Below, in pieces: positions 1-7,677 of a DNA stretch of 64,000 bases. A program made the translations under genes and the position numbers. How positions within the stretch are numbered: the stretch's first letter is position 1; each line of letters opens with the position of its first letter. The notes under the pieces are model-generated. The model made no database searches and was not told the origin of the DNA. It saw only the letters and a program-made list of their open reading frames with translations. Location of the stretch: NCBI GenBank assembly GCA_035063785.1, contig JAPSFS010000001.1:62001-126000 (forward strand), given 5' to 3'. Source of the DNA: Comamonas_C sp026954015 (GTDB lineage Bacteria; Pseudomonadota; Gammaproteobacteria; Burkholderiales; Burkholderiaceae_C).

Positions 1-2
1 AC

Positions 3-1123
<1,121 letters not shown>

Positions 1124-1127
<4 letters not shown>

Positions 1128-1879
1128 CCGACGAACCGCAGCGCCTGCGGGCCGAGCGCGACGCGGCGCTCAGGCGCGTGCAGGAGCTCAGCGCCGCGCA
1201 CGAGGAATTCCTGCACGCCATCGCGCACGACCTGCGCGCGCCGCTGCGCCACGTCACCTCGTACGCCGCGCTGCTGCGCGAGGTGCTCGCAGACCTCGAT
1301 CCACCGCCCGAGCCGGTGCGCGAGGCGCTCGGCTACGCCGCCACGCTGGAACACTCCGCGCGCCGCATGGCGCTGATGATCGACGGCCTGCAGGCCCTGA
1401 GCCGCGCCGCGCGCGCGCCGCTCGCGCCAGCGCGCGTCGATCTGCCCGCCGCGCTGGCGCAGGCGCGCGCGGCGCTGCCCGGCGTTGCCGGTGCCGGGGC
1501 GGTGCACTGGGAGATCGCGCCGCACATGCCCGCGCTCCAGGCCGACCCGGCGTTGCTCGCGCAACTGCTCGCGCAACTGCTGGGCAACGCCGTCAAGTTC
1601 TCGCAGGGCGTCGCGCTGCCGCGCGTCTCGGTCGGCGCGCAGGCGGCGCACGGGCGGGTGCTGATCACCATCGCCGACAACGGCGCGGGCTTCGACGAGC
1701 GCCATGCGCAGGGGCTCTTCGGCGTGTTCCAGCGCCTGCACCGCGACGGCGAATTCGCGGGCGTCGGCGCGGGCCTGGCGCTGTGCAAGCTCATCGCCGA
1801 CCGCCACGGCGCGCGCATCGCCGTGCACGCGCAACCGGGCGCGGGGTGCACCGTCACGCTCGACTGGCCGATGGGGTAA
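1124..1879 (+). CDS. Small sensorless histidine kinase (HisKA + HATPase_c)
   Basis: This is a 251-residue histidine kinase core. The phospho-acceptor helix carries the H-box AIAHDLRAPLRH near residue 33. The ATP-binding domain shows an N box (LLGNAVKF), a G1 box (IADNGAGF) and a glycine-rich lid (GVGAGLALCK). The HDLRAPLRH form is typical of phytochrome-like and light/redox kinases, but no PAS, GAF or membrane segment precedes it, so the input domain is absent or supplied in trans. I chose GTG 1124 because its GTGA overlaps the glmU stop; an in-frame ATG lies at 1097. No response regulator is adjacent, so signal and target are unknown. Confidence 0.85.
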
Positions 1880-1963
1880 TCGCCGGCCTGTGCCGCAACC
1901 GCGCCGACATGCGGCGGCGCGCCGTAACATTGCGCCATCCTGTTGGAAACAGAGGTCGATGCC

Positions 1964-2257
1964 ATGGCTGCAGCGAGAGATGTCGAGTCCGCGCTGCTCA
2001 CGCGCTGCCTTGCCGCTGCGCGCGATGTGGCCGCAGCCGCCGAAGATCGGCGCGAGGCCAATGTGTTTCGCCTGGCTGCGCTGATCGTGCGGCCCCGGTT
2101 TCCGAGCGAGTCGGCGCGTCTGATGCAGGCGAGTGAACGCTACCTCGCGGCACATCCCGGCGACAAGATGGCTGCGGCGGATGTCGTCAGCAAGGGCTGG
2201 GTGGTGAGCCTGCCGCGCCTGAGGGATATGCTGAGTGCGCGGCTGCGCGGGCGGTGA
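1964..2257 (+). CDS. Small hypothetical protein, partner of the nucleotidyltransferase
   Basis: A 97-residue, Ala/Arg-rich, probably helical protein with no motif I recognise. ATG 1964 is preceded by AGAGG at 1951-1955, a good ribosome-binding distance; an in-frame TTG at 1943 is less likely. It ends four bases before the start of the nucleotidyltransferase gene, so the two are almost certainly cotranscribed. By position (small gene first, nucleotidyltransferase second) it could be an antitoxin of a type IV-like pair. That is inference from arrangement only, and the sequence gives no DNA-binding motif to support it. Confidence 0.6.
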   Translation: MAAARDVESALLTRCLAAARDVAAAAEDRREANVFRLAALIVRPRFPSESARLMQASERYLAAHPGDKMAAADVVSKGWVVSLPRLRDMLSARLRGR

Positions 2258-2261
2258 TGCG

Positions 2262-2867
2262 ATGACGACGCACCCGCAATTGCACACCCGCACCGCGCTT
2301 GCGAACGGTTTACGGGTGCTGCTTCGGCAGTTGGAGGAGCGCCTTGCGTTGAGTGCCCCCCTGAACGTGTATCTGGCGGGCGGGATGGCTGTTCACCTGT
2401 ACACGGCCAGTCGCGTCACGGCCGACGTGGACGCCGAATTCGGCGGGCGTGTCCATCTGCCGAACGATCTGGTGGTGGAACTCACCCTTGAGGACGGAGC
2501 GCAGCAAATCCTCTACCTCGACACCAGCTTCAACTCAACATTCGCGTTGATGCACGAGGATTACCTCGATGACGCGGTCACCGTCGACCTTGGCATGGAC
2601 CAGCTCCGTGTGCATGTGCTCTCCCCCGTGGATCTTGCCGTGAGCAAGATCGCCCGCTTTGCCGGCAACGATCAAGAGGACATCGCCGCGCTGGTTCGCC
2701 GGGGCTTGACCACCGCTGACGAGATCGAGCGGCGCGCGACCAGCGCTTTGGCCGGCTATGTCGGCGGACAGGCGATGCTGCGCATGAACCTGCGCGATGC
2801 CGTTGCCCTGGCACGCGAGGCGGAGCGCCAGGGCGCCGCGCCGTCGGCCGATAGCACGCACGAGTGA
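2262..2867 (+). CDS. DUF6036 / AbiEii-like nucleotidyltransferase
   Basis: A 201-residue protein with the minimal nucleotidyltransferase signature near the N-terminus: LAGGMAV, then about eight residues, then RVTADVDAEF, which matches GG-x-A...R-x-T-x-D-x-D with two metal-binding aspartates. A second motif with DLAVSKIARF follows, typical of DUF6036/AbiEii proteins, where the K is conserved. Family members are toxins of type IV toxin-antitoxin or abortive-infection modules, or uncharacterised nucleotidyltransferases. The start at ATG 2262 is four bases after the upstream stop. The substrate is unknown, and a toxin role is inferred from family and gene pairing. Confidence 0.72.
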   Translation: MTTHPQLHTRTALANGLRVLLRQLEERLALSAPLNVYLAGGMAVHLYTASRVTADVDAEFGGRVHLPNDLVVELTLEDGAQQILYLDTSFNSTFALMHEDYLDDAVTVDLGMDQLRVHVLSPVDLAVSKIARFAGNDQEDIAALVRRGLTTADEIERRATSALAGYVGGQAMLRMNLRDAVALAREAERQGAAPSADSTHE

Positions 2868-2902
2868 GCCTTGGGCAGATGCGTGCGGGCGCCTGCCGCG
2901 CC

Positions 2903-3370
2903 CTACCGCCGCTGCGCCAGCAACTGCTGCATCTGCTCGCGCGCGATGGCGTGGCCGAGCGCCGCCGCCCTGGCCAGCCACATCACGGCCAGGTTCTCGT
3001 CCTTTGCGGGCGTGCCGTCCGCGCCCGCGGCGTAGGCCGTCGCCAGCCACTGCATTGCATCCGCGTGGTTCTGCGCGGCGGCTTCGCCGAGCCAGTACAG
3101 CGCCGCCCGGTAGGCGCCCGCCACCTGGCAGAGCGCGCCCACGTCGGCCTGCGCGTCGGCCTCGCCCGCGTCGGCGCGCAGCAGCGTGGCCACGTCCGCG
3201 TCACCCAGCGCCAGTTGCGCCAGCGCCAGCACCTCGGTGAGCGCCAGCGTCGCGCGCCCGCGCGCATCCTTTTCGCCCGTGGCAATGCTGCCGTCGGTCA
3301 CGCGCCGCCACAGCGTGCTGCGGCTGATGCCGGTCATCGCGACCGAGGCGTCCAGGCTGATGGTGTGCAT
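2903..3370 (-). CDS. Sel1-repeat protein with N-terminal HTH-like segment
   Basis: A 155-residue protein. The first about 30 residues (VAMTGISRSTLWRRVTDG) look like a helix-turn-helix. The C-terminal half contains two to three Sel1/TPR-like helical repeats (AALYWLGEAAAQNHADAMQWLATAY, then LAVMWLARAAALGHAIA with the typical ALGH). Sel1 repeats usually mediate protein contacts. Its 5' end faces the pilA promoter region, so the two genes are divergent with about 210 bp between starts. I used ATG 3370; an upstream in-frame start at 3472 would add residues of poor quality. A function in pilus regulation is only suggested by position. Confidence 0.7.
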   Translation of the reverse strand: MHTISLDASVAMTGISRSTLWRRVTDGSIATGEKDARGRATLALTEVLALAQLALGDADVATLLRADAGEADAQADVGALCQVAGAYRAALYWLGEAAAQNHADAMQWLATAYAAGADGTPAKDENLAVMWLARAAALGHAIAREQMQQLLAQRR

Positions 3371-3508
3371 GTGCGGCCTTCCCGTGGTGCCTGAGATTGT
3401 AGGCGCGCACCGTACCGTGACACAGCGTTTGCCGTCTCGCGCGCCGCCATATCGAACCGTGACATGCTGCAACCTGTTTCAACGGCTGCCAGACACCGCC
3501 GAAACTGG

Positions 3509-3525
3509 CTGGCACGACTCCTGCT
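3509..3525 (+). promoter_or_regulatory. Sigma-54 (-24/-12) promoter of pilA
   Basis: The sequence CTGGCACGACTCCTGCT has the invariant GG (3511-3512) and GC (3523-3524) separated by exactly ten bases, matching the RpoN consensus TGGCACG-N4-TTGC except in the T before TGC. It lies about 60 bases upstream of the pilA ATG. GACAC (GTGTC) motifs at 3419-3423 and 3492-3496 upstream resemble the half-sites bound by PilR in Pseudomonas. A PilS/PilR pair is encoded at 21-24 kb, which fits sigma-54 and PilR-dependent pilin transcription. Confidence 0.8.
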
Positions 3526-3582
3526 TGATACTACGCACCCGGCGCGTGCCGGTCCAACGTTTTCCCTCCGGAGGAGTTTTTC

Positions 3583-4131
3583 ATGCAACATACTCTCAAG
3601 CGCCGCGCCCAGGCCGGCTTTACCCTGATCGAATTGATGATCGTGGTGGCGATCATCGGCATCTTGGCGGCCGTGGCGCTGCCGGCGTATCAAGATTACA
3701 CGGTACGCAGCCGCGTCTCTGAAGGTTTGGTACTGGCATCAGGTTTGAAAACGGTGGTTGCCGACAATGCGTCTAACGGCACGGCAGCTGCGAACGGGGG
3801 ATTGTTCAAAGGGATGCCTACTGACGCAGCCGGCACGACGTTTTGTTCCTCTGGAACGACGTGTTCGCTGAACGGTGGTGTCAATTCGAAGAACGTCGCT
3901 ACGGTTATCGGCACAACAGCTAACGGAATGATCGAAGTGACGTATCAGGCGGCGGCCTCGGGTCAAAAACTACAGTTGTGGCCTTCTTCGAACGGTGCTG
4001 TGCTTGCGGCTGGTACGATCCCGGCATCTACGTTGGTGTGGACGTGCTACGCTAAAGATAAGGCTGCACTGTATGGTCAAACGAATGGTGCAACAGTGCT
4101 TGCCAAATACGCACCGGCCGAGTGCCGTTGA
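3583..4131 (+). CDS. pilA: Type IV major pilin PilA
   Basis: A 182-residue type IVa prepilin. A short basic leader ends in AG and is followed by FTLIELMIVVAIIGILAAVA, so prepilin peptidase PilD should cleave after Gly and methylate Phe; Glu5 of the mature protein is present. The C-terminal Cys pair (WTCYAKDK and AECR) forms the D-region disulphide loop. A second pair (FCSSGTTC) in the mid-protein could form an extra small loop. The ribosome-binding site GGAGGA precedes ATG 3583. GC content falls visibly in the variable part compared with the neighbours, as is common for diversifying or transferred pilin alleles. A terminator follows. Confidence 0.93.
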   Translation: MQHTLKRRAQAGFTLIELMIVVAIIGILAAVALPAYQDYTVRSRVSEGLVLASGLKTVVADNASNGTAAANGGLFKGMPTDAAGTTFCSSGTTCSLNGGVNSKNVATVIGTTANGMIEVTYQAAASGQKLQLWPSSNGAVLAAGTIPASTLVWTCYAKDKAALYGQTNGATVLAKYAPAECR

Positions 4132-4172
4132 TTACTACGAGACTGGTTCGCCGGTTTCTTGCTTTAGGGGAA

Positions 4173-4195
4173 GGGCGCCGTATGGCGCCCTTTTT
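4173..4195 (+). terminator. Rho-independent terminator after pilA
   Basis: A perfect GGGCGCC / GGCGCCC stem with a GTAT loop is followed by TTTTT, about 40 bases after the pilA stop. It should end the pilin transcript. The rest of the 343-bp gap to the next gene (4196-4474) is comparatively AT-rich and I see no other convincing feature in it, so tfpX probably has its own promoter there. Confidence 0.88.
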
Positions 4196-4474
4196 CGTTT
4201 ATTCTGGTGGCTGTGCTGGCCTTTGCATTAAACGGCATTGCTTTGACGAGACCGATTCAACGGGCCGCCTCTCGGCGTCGGGCCTAGGGCCGGCGATCCA
4301 TATGCTGTGTGGACGGGTGCACAGTTCTTACAAAGTTCAGCAATAGTTGAGTCATAGGATAAAAGCGATTTCCCGGACACAAATATCAGATTGCCATTGC
4401 TCGCTGCGAGAGCGTAAAGCGAATGCTGTGTGATTCCCGTTGGCATCAATGCTGATGACACAGCGCATTGACAC

Positions 4475-5275
4475 ATGGACATGGAAAACCGTTTGAATCA
4501 GTCGCCGGCCGAGCGTGAGATGCGCATGCGTTTCGCGGCGCGTTACGCGCTGCGACACTTGAGTGTCAGCGCCGTGATGGCGCTGCTGAGTGCGGCTGCC
4601 GTATTTGGCCTGCTGTACCCAAAGCCGTACCGTGTCATGCTCGGCGTGGAGTCGATCTTTCTACTAGTACTTTCGGTGGACGTGGTTTGCGGCCCTCTGC
4701 TGACCTTGATACTGGCGAGCCCGAGCAAATCGCGGCGCGAACGCTGGCTGGACTTCAGCCTTGTCGGAGTCGTCCAGATCGTAGCGCTGGCGTATGGCCT
4801 GCACAGCGTCTGGGTGGCGCGTCCGGCGGTACTGGCATTCGAGATGGATCGGCTGGTACTGGTCACGGCCAACGAAGTGGACACGACCGACTTGGCCCAA
4901 GCGCCCGAGGGCCTGCGCCGACTGCCGTTGTGGGGTGTGCTGCGGGTGGGGACGCGGCGCGCGGCTAGTGGGGCGGAGCTGATGGAAAGTGTGCAACGTG
5001 GCTTAGCAGGCTGGACGCCCGCGCGCCAACCCGGCTGGTGGACGCCTTGGAGCGCGGCGCGCGACGGCATGGAGCGCCGTGCCAAACCGATGGCCGAACT
5101 GTTGGCGCGCCGACCGGTTGAAGCGGCGGCGCTGAACGATGCCATGCGGGCCACGGGGTTGCCTGCAGAGCGACTGCGCTATCTACCGCTTACCAGCAGC
5201 AAGACGATGGACTGGATCGCCTTGCTGGATGACCAGATGCGCGTCGTCGGATACGCGCCAGTAGACGGGTTTTAA
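4475..5275 (+). CDS. TfpX/TfpZ family type IV pilin accessory protein
   Basis: A 266-residue membrane protein. A hydrophobic segment near residues 30-50 is followed by the family signature LYPKPYRVMLG...LLVLSVDVVCGPLLTL and a third membrane segment (LVGVVQIVALAYGLHSVW), then a soluble C-terminal domain. TfpX/TfpZ proteins are encoded next to pilA and are pilin-specific chaperone-like accessory proteins needed for efficient display of their cognate pilin. The position directly downstream of pilA matches that. ATG 4475 is the chosen start. The gene is separated from pilA by a terminator. Confidence 0.88.
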   Translation: MDMENRLNQSPAEREMRMRFAARYALRHLSVSAVMALLSAAAVFGLLYPKPYRVMLGVESIFLLVLSVDVVCGPLLTLILASPSKSRRERWLDFSLVGVVQIVALAYGLHSVWVARPAVLAFEMDRLVLVTANEVDTTDLAQAPEGLRRLPLWGVLRVGTRRAASGAELMESVQRGLAGWTPARQPGWWTPWSAARDGMERRAKPMAELLARRPVEAAALNDAMRATGLPAERLRYLPLTSSKTMDWIALLDDQMRVVGYAPVDGF

Positions 5276-5349
5276 GACGACTTTTGCGCGAATAGGCTAC
5301 CGTCACAGGCCGGTACGTTGGCGTCTAGCCGTATCAGTCAACGGTTGAG

Positions 5350-5478
5350 TCATTGGTGATCCAACCGCTCCAATCGTCTACGCAGCACCGAGACCTCCTC
5401 GATCAGATCGGCGGTGAGCGCCGCCAGTTCGGGGCCGGCGTCGAAGGTGGTTTCCAGCCGCGCGATGCGGCACGCGCT
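5350..5478 (-). pseudogene. Truncated second copy of the cbpM 3' end
   Basis: Read on the minus strand, this stretch encodes CRIARLETTFDAGPELAAL and on to LIEEVSVLRRRLE, then a stop. It is nearly identical in protein and DNA to the C-terminal about 40 codons of the intact cbpM at 7383-7676. The similarity begins exactly at the stop codon of the upstream PIN pseudogene (TAG at 5477-5479) and no start or N-terminal part exists. The last residues differ from intact CbpM (ERLDHQ against GGA), so it may derive from another lineage's allele. It marks one edge of the toxin-antitoxin island. Confidence 0.85.
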
Positions 5479-5895
5479 ACCCGGCAAACGGGTTTTCCAC
5501 CACCAGCCGGCCGAAGCAGCGGCCTGCCTGGCTGTCTTCGCTGATCAGCACGTCGGCGCCCGCGCGCAGCGCGGCTTCCAGGATCAGCGCATCCCACCAC
5601 TGTAGTTGATGCTCTTGCGCCAGCGCGATGGCGGCCTGCACGCTCCGTGCGGTGCTGCCCATGACCTGAAAGGCGCACAGCCGTTGCACCTGCGCGGCGG
5701 CTTCGGGCGCGGGCAGGGGCGGTTGCAGCTTGCGCGTGGCGATGGCGTAGAACTCTCTTGCAGCACCTGGGTGCTGAGAACCACGGTGCCTTCATTGGCG
5801 GCGCGTGCCAGGCGGTTCAGCGCGCGTTCGCGCCGCGCCGGGTCGCCGGCATCGACGGCGTACACCAGCACGTTGGTGTCGAAGAAGCAGATCAC
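5477..5895 (-). pseudogene. Frameshifted PIN-domain (VapC-like) toxin
   Basis: From GTG 5895 the frame reads ICFFDTNVLVYAVDAGD, the PIN-domain opening with its first metal-binding Asp, up to STQVLQE. A surplus dinucleotide in CTCTC at 5753-5757 then breaks the frame. In the shifted frame the protein continues FYAIATRKL...WWDALILEAALRAGADVLISED, the PIN C-terminal half with the conserved Asp residues, to a stop at 5477. Removing two bases restores a protein of about 138 residues. Its GTGA start overlaps the antitoxin stop. It is either a dead toxin or a sequencing error in a GA-repeat. Confidence 0.85.
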
Positions 5896-6152
5896 GCGCC
5901 GCCGCCGCCGTGGCCCAGGGAGGGACGGTCGTAAGCGTCTTCGCGCGACCAGCGGGCTCCGTCCCGGTTGGCCTGGCTGCGCCGGGCAGCGGCGATAAAG
6001 GCCTGTGCACTGGCTTGCTGCGCTTCGCCTTCCTGTGCGTAGGCGGCCAGGAATTCGCGCACCTTGGCGCTGACCGAGATGCCTTCGTGGATGGCGCGCA
6101 CGCGCGCCTGCTTGACGATGGCTTCGTCCAGCGTGATGGTTAGGTTGGTCAT
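5892..6152 (-). CDS. Ribbon-helix-helix type antitoxin of the broken PIN module
   Basis: An 86-residue protein. The N-terminus MTNLTITLDEAIVKQARVRA matches the beta-strand plus helix of plasmid-stability or FitA/VapB-type RHH antitoxins, followed by GISVSAKVREFLAAYA and a longer polar tail ending in a glycine run. It overlaps the toxin start by four bases, the usual translational coupling. I chose ATG 6152 because the RHH strand starts there; the frame is open further upstream but that extension does not look coded. Since the toxin is frameshifted, this antitoxin may now be solitary or act only as a repressor. Confidence 0.75.
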   Translation of the reverse strand: MTNLTITLDEAIVKQARVRAIHEGISVSAKVREFLAAYAQEGEAQQASAQAFIAAARRSQANRDGARWSREDAYDRPSLGHGGGGA

Positions 6153-6327
6153 GGTGAGGGGGGCCGAAGTTTTGACACGTAAACGGGTGTAGCACGTGAA
6201 TTCGTGTTCAAGGCGGCGCTGAAATAGTCCCCGCGATGCGCTGACTCGGGCACTGCCTGGTTGGCGACGTACCTCGCCGTGGATGCACCGGTAAATAAAC
6301 AAGCAAAATAGATCGAAATCGCCCTAC

Positions 6328-6356
6328 CAATAAGCGCTAGCAGCTATCAAAAATAG
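6328..6356. repeat. Dispersed Comamonadaceae-type repeat, copy 1 (partial)
   Basis: Half copy of the dispersed element with core AAGCGCTAGCAGCTATCAAAA (TAAGCGCTAGCAGCTATCAA here). It lies in the about 240-bp gap (6153-6391) between the RHH antitoxin and the XRE gene. I see nothing else convincing in that gap. Confidence 0.75.
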
Positions 6357-6391
6357 AGATTTGCCTGCCGACATCTCACGCCCGCCGCACG

Positions 6392-6682
6392 TCAACTCAG
6401 CGCGGCCAAGGCGGCTTCCGGGGCTTGGTCGAGTACCTTGAGCAAGGCCTGAGCGGCGCCGCTGGGGCTGCGCTTGCCTTGTTCCCAGTTGCGCACCGTC
6501 TCCAGGGGGACGTTGATGCGCCGGGAGAATTCGGCCTGGCCCAAGCCGAGTCGGCTGCGGATACGCCGTGCGTACCGGGCTGCATCGTGCATGGCTTGCG
6601 CTTCGTCTTCGGCGATGTGCTGGACGGTGTGGTGGTATCGGTCCGAGCCGGGAAGCCGTCGGTTGACCAAGCCAATATACAA
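6392..6682 (-). CDS. Orphan XRE-family HTH regulator (antitoxin-like)
   Basis: A 96-residue protein with a C-terminal helix-turn-helix (LGLGQAEFSRRINVPLETVRNWEQGKRSP) and the tail ALLKVLDQAPEAAL that is typical of HigA/NadS-like antitoxins. No RelE-like toxin lies before or after it. The ORF begins with TTG 6682, inside the likely promoter; ATG 6592 would give a 66-residue protein that still holds the HTH, so the start is uncertain. It is divergent from the vapBC pair at 6712 and could bind the shared intergenic region. Confidence 0.7.
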   Translation of the reverse strand: MYIGLVNRRLPGSDRYHHTVQHIAEDEAQAMHDAARYARRIRSRLGLGQAEFSRRINVPLETVRNWEQGKRSPSGAAQALLKVLDQAPEAALAALS

Positions 6683-6695
6683 TGGCTATATACAA
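6676..6695. promoter_or_regulatory. TATACAA direct repeats between divergent XRE and vapB genes
   Basis: Two exact TATACAA copies (6676-6682 and 6689-6695), 13 bp apart start to start, form an AT-rich spot in a very GC-rich sequence. They lie 17 bases upstream of the vapB ATG and at the XRE start. They could be an operator or the -10 region of vapB. This is inference from position. Confidence 0.4.
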
Positions 6696-6711
6696 TTTTT
6701 CAGGAACTGCC

Positions 6712-6945
6712 ATGTCCATCGGCACCGTCTTCATCAATAACCGCACCCAGGCTGTCCGGCTCCCGTTGGACGTGCGCCTGCCGGAGGGCGTGCGCAAGGT
6801 GCATGTGCGCGTGCGGGGGAGTGAGCGCGTTCTCGCGCCAATAGGGCAGACCTGGGACAGCTTCTTTCTGGATGGCCCCGCCGTCAGCGATGATTTCATG
6901 CCTGAGCGCGCGAGCCAGCACCAGCCGGAGCGGGAATTGCTTTGA
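6712..6945 (+). CDS. vapB: VapB-type (AbrB/SpoVT-fold) antitoxin
   Basis: A 77-residue antitoxin. The N-terminus SIGTVFINNRTQAVRLPLDVRLP is the swapped-hairpin AbrB-like DNA-binding fold of VapB, with the characteristic NNRTQAVRLP; the C-terminal tail (DSFFLDGPAVSDDFMPER) is the toxin-wrapping part. The stop overlaps the toxin start by one base (TGATG). ATG 6712 was chosen because the VapB fold starts immediately; an upstream TTG at 6682 is not supported. It should neutralise the downstream VapC and autorepress the operon. Confidence 0.9.
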   Translation: MSIGTVFINNRTQAVRLPLDVRLPEGVRKVHVRVRGSERVLAPIGQTWDSFFLDGPAVSDDFMPERASQHQPERELL

Positions 6946-7355
6946 TGCTGCGCTACCTGCTGGATACGAACATCGTCATCTACGTCTTGAAGCGACGCCC
7001 CGTTGAAGTGCTGTCTACCTTCAATGCGCAGGCCGACCGCATGGCGATTTCCTCCATCACCCTGGCCGAGCTGGTGCACGGCGCGGAAAAGAGTAGCCGC
7101 GTCAGCGAGAACCTGCGCGTCGTCGAGGATTTTTGCAGCCGCATCGAGGTGCTGCCCTATGCCGGCAAGGCGGCCCAGCACTACGGCGCGATCCGCGCGG
7201 CCCTGGAGCGGCTCGGCCAGCCCATCGGGGTGAATGACTTGCATATCGCGGGTCATGCGCGCAGCGAGGGCCTAGTGCTGGTGACGAACAATGTGTCGGA
7301 GTTTGCGCGCGTGCCTGGGCTGGAAGTGGAAAACTGGGTGGGCACCGGCGCGTGA
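6945..7355 (+). CDS. vapC: VapC PIN-domain ribonuclease toxin
   Basis: A 136-residue PIN nuclease. MLRYLLDTNIVIYVLKRRP holds the first catalytic Asp, ITLAELVHGAEKS the Glu, and IGVNDLHIAGHARSEGLVLVTNN the later acidic residues of the active site. VapC toxins cleave initiator tRNA or rRNA. All key residues are present, so it is probably functional, unlike the PIN gene at 5477-5895. It is translationally coupled to vapB. Its stop is only 27 bp from the convergent end of cbpM, marking the right edge of the toxin-antitoxin island. Confidence 0.92.
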   Translation: MLRYLLDTNIVIYVLKRRPVEVLSTFNAQADRMAISSITLAELVHGAEKSSRVSENLRVVEDFCSRIEVLPYAGKAAQHYGAIRAALERLGQPIGVNDLHIAGHARSEGLVLVTNNVSEFARVPGLEVENWVGTGA

Positions 7356-7382
7356 ACGCGGGTGGCCGGGCTGAGGGCGCCC

Positions 7383-7676
7383 TCACGCTCCCCCGAGCCG
7401 CCGTCGCAGTTGTGTCACCTCCTCGATCAAATCGGCCGTGAGCGCGGCCAGTTCGGGGTCGGCGTCGAAGGTGGTTTCCAGCCGCGCGATGCGGCGCGCG
7501 CGCACGACGGTGGCGCTGGCGATGCGCCAGTGCGTGCCGTCGCGCTCGCCGTGCAGCACGCCGGCTTCAAGCCGCTCCACCACCCAGCCGGGCTGCATGC
7601 AGCACGCGCGGGCGAGTTCTTCAAGGGTGAGCAGGTCGCCCGCCGGGGTGTCGTGGGGGTCGTTGCGGGGCGTCAT
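7383..7676 (-). CDS. cbpM: Chaperone modulator CbpM
   Basis: A 97-residue MerR-like small protein (LLTLEELARACCMQPGWVVERLEAGVL...) of the CbpM family, which binds the J-domain of CbpA and inhibits its co-chaperone and DNA-binding activities. It starts one base after the cbpA stop, with a strong AAGGAG site, so the two are coexpressed. The C-terminal about 40 codons are duplicated at 5350-5478. The start ATG 7676 is supported by that ribosome-binding site. Confidence 0.9.
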   Translation of the reverse strand: MTPRNDPHDTPAGDLLTLEELARACCMQPGWVVERLEAGVLHGERDGTHWRIASATVVRARRIARLETTFDADPELAALTADLIEEVTQLRRRLGGA

Positions 7677-7677
7677 C

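Noticed and set aside
4196..4474. Second sigma-54 promoter upstream of the TfpX/Z gene (CTGGCCTTTGCATT)
   Set aside because: The GG and GC elements are not ten bases apart, so the match fails.
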